Shown here: positions 4,906 to 5,920 of the stretch, piece by piece
How the letters are laid out: each line of letters starts with the position of its first letter
Position numbering within the stretch: position 1 is the first letter of the stretch
Origin: Trueperaceae bacterium
GTDB lineage: Bacteria; Deinococcota; Deinococci; Deinococcales; Trueperaceae
Direction of reading: 5' to 3'
Length of the DNA: 5,920 nt
NCBI GenBank assembly: GCA_007130445.1
Contig: SLSM01000193.1
Coordinates: 1 to 5,920 of the forward strand
Notes under the pieces: generated by a model
What the model was told of the DNA's origin: nothing
What the model saw: the letters and a program-made list of their open reading frames with translations, nothing else
Databases searched by the model: none
Translations under genes and position numbers: made by a program

Positions 4906-5920
4906 TCAGGAGGCCTTCGCGCGGGCGCCCCGTTCGAGCACGTGACGGTAGAGGTCGGCGGCGTGCGCGGTGCGCTCGGGCGCTCCCTCCACGATCCGGA
5001 AGGTGCGCTCGCCGCTCTCGCGACGCTGCGCCCGTAGACTCAGGGTGCCGGCGCGACCCGCCGCTGCGCACGCGCTGGCGAAGCCGCTCAAGTGGGTGAC
5101 GAACACGACCCGCACGTTGGACTCGGTCAGCGCGCGTACCACACCGAGCGCGAGTTCGGAGCCCTCGCGCTCGTTGGTCGACGCGAACGACTCGTTGCAG
5201 AGCAGCGTGGCCTGCGGGCCCACCTGATCGAGCGTCGCGCTCAGGCGAGCGAGCTCCTCGTCGAGCTTCCCGCGTCGCATGGCGGCGTCCTCGCGGCGCG
5301 TGAAGTGCGTGAACAGGCCCGTGGTGACGCTCGCCTCGAACGCCTGAGCGGGCGCGAACATGCCAGCCTGCAGCATCAGTTGGGCCGTGCCGAGGCTGCG
5401 CAGGAAGGTGGTCTTGCCGCCCTGGTTGGCGCCCGTCACCAGGATCAGGTCCTTCTCGTCGGCAGCGACGTCGTTTCCGACGGGCGCGGCACCCAGCGTC
5501 AGGGCCAGGCTCGGGTCGTACAGGCCGCGCGCGCGCCGGATATTCGTCGCCGCCGGGTGGGCGCCGGGTTCGCAGCGCGGCGCGTCGAGCGCGTCGAGGG
5601 CGTCGGCCAGGTTGACGCAGCCGACGTAGAACGCCAGCTCGCCGTGCAGCTGCCGGAACAGCCACAGCATGTCGTCGCAGGCCTCCGCCACGGCGCGTGC
5701 GGTGCGCTCGAGCCCGCGCGCCTTCAGGTCGGCCAGTGCGCGGACGCCGGCGTCGAAGGTGTGCGGAACGCGGTAGGTGAGCACGGCTGGGTCGCGTCTG
5801 GCGACGATGCTCCACAACGCGTCGAGGCCCGAGCGCAGCGACGCGCGCCGCGCGGTGGGCGGCTCCAGCCGGTAATCGGCGCCGGCGTTGCCCGCGCCGA
5901 GACGGGCGCTGACTCGAACG
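4906..5920 (-). CDS. MutS-family ATPase, C-terminal part (5' end outside window)
   Basis: The frame is open from the right edge to the TGA at 4908-4906, giving 337 visible residues; a TTG at 5817 is internal, not a start. The ATPase domain is clear. A Walker A of the form GANQGGKTTF lies at visible residues 163-172 (P-loop codons 5433-5407). A central KLDEELARLS helix follows. The Walker B region reads LLCNESFASTNEREG (from about 239), then VVFVTHL (271-277) as the MutS-type His switch. The STNEREG part aligns with the ST-containing loop after Walker B in MutS. Asn-Glu replaces the usual Asp-Glu; the glutamate is kept. From memory, NESFASTNEREG marks a divergent group of MutS-related proteins lacking the full mismatch-binding region, so this need not be canonical MutS. 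The preceding region (LYDPSLALTLG) would be lever/clamp-connected sequence. Role: probably DNA-structure-linked ATP hydrolysis; substrate unknown. Confidence 0.9.
   Translation of the reverse strand, partial: VRVSARLGAGNAGADYRLEPPTARRASLRSGLDALWSIVARRDPAVLTYRVPHTFDAGVRALADLKARGLERTARAVAEACDDMLWLFRQLHGELAFYVGCVNLADALDALDAPRCEPGAHPAATNIRRARGLYDPSLALTLGAAPVGNDVAADEKDLILVTGANQGGKTTFLRSLGTAQLMLQAGMFAPAQAFEASVTTGLFTHFTRREDAAMRRGKLDEELARLSATLDQVGPQATLLCNESFASTNEREGSELALGVVRALTESNVRVVFVTHLSGFASACAAAGRAGTLSLRAQRRESGERTFRIVEGAPERTAHAADLYRHVLERGARAKAS

Noticed and set aside
4874..5815. A 313-codon minus-strand frame overlapping the MutS-like gene.
   Set aside because: An out-of-phase Arg/Pro/Ala-rich shadow; the Walker A, Walker B and His-switch motifs are all in the other frame.
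5815..5817. TTG at 5817-5815 as the start of the MutS-like protein.
   Set aside because: The same frame continues without a stop to the window edge and codes plausible protein (ARLGAGNAGADYRLEPP), and the ATPase domain of this family is always preceded by more sequence. The gene is simply cut by the window.
1..5920. A defence system, mobile element or CRISPR explanation for the window.
   Set aside because: No transposase, integrase, nuclease, toxin pair, repeat array or base-composition shift was found. The MutS-like ATPase alone next to a two-component system is not evidence for one.

Overview
The window is very GC-rich, densely packed, and almost entirely coded on the minus strand. Codon choice, frequent GTG starts and the gene families suggest a high-GC bacterium, most likely from Actinomycetota. 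That placement is inferred from composition and family resemblance only; no rRNA or other strong marker is present. I see no tRNA, rRNA, CRISPR array, insertion sequence, phage gene or integration site.

Layout from left to right: (1) positions 3-140, plus strand, hold the last 45 codons of a 4Fe-4S protein cut by the left edge. (2) A short convergent gap (141-220) holds a weak stem-loop. (3) Positions 221-877, minus strand, encode a NarL/FixJ response regulator. (4) Positions 874-3207, minus strand, encode its partner, a multi-pass sensor histidine kinase. The kinase stop and regulator start overlap as GTGA, so the two are almost certainly co-translated. (5) Positions 3259-4302, minus strand, encode a beta-propeller protein with Asp-box (BNR) repeats and no visible signal peptide. 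(6) Positions 4312-4761, minus strand, encode a small four-helix membrane protein of unknown function, ending 9 nt before the propeller start. (7) A 144-nt gap (4762-4905) precedes it and probably holds a promoter and leader. (8) From 4906 to the right edge, minus strand, lies the C-terminal part of a divergent MutS-family ATPase.

Transcription of the central block runs right to left: membrane protein, propeller, kinase, regulator. The first pair is tightly spaced, the last pair overlaps, and the middle gap is 51 nt. All four could therefore be one transcript, a candidate envelope-sensing unit in which the propeller and small membrane protein are accessory to the kinase. This is inference from gene order. 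The kinase/regulator pair stands on its own evidence. The MutS-like gene and the iron-sulfur protein are probably unrelated neighbours.

Nothing here proves a new system. The items most worth following are the kinase's PDZ-like extracytoplasmic segment joined to about ten membrane helices, its linkage to a signal-less BNR propeller, and the MutS-like ATPase with Asn-Glu where MutS has Asp-Glu.
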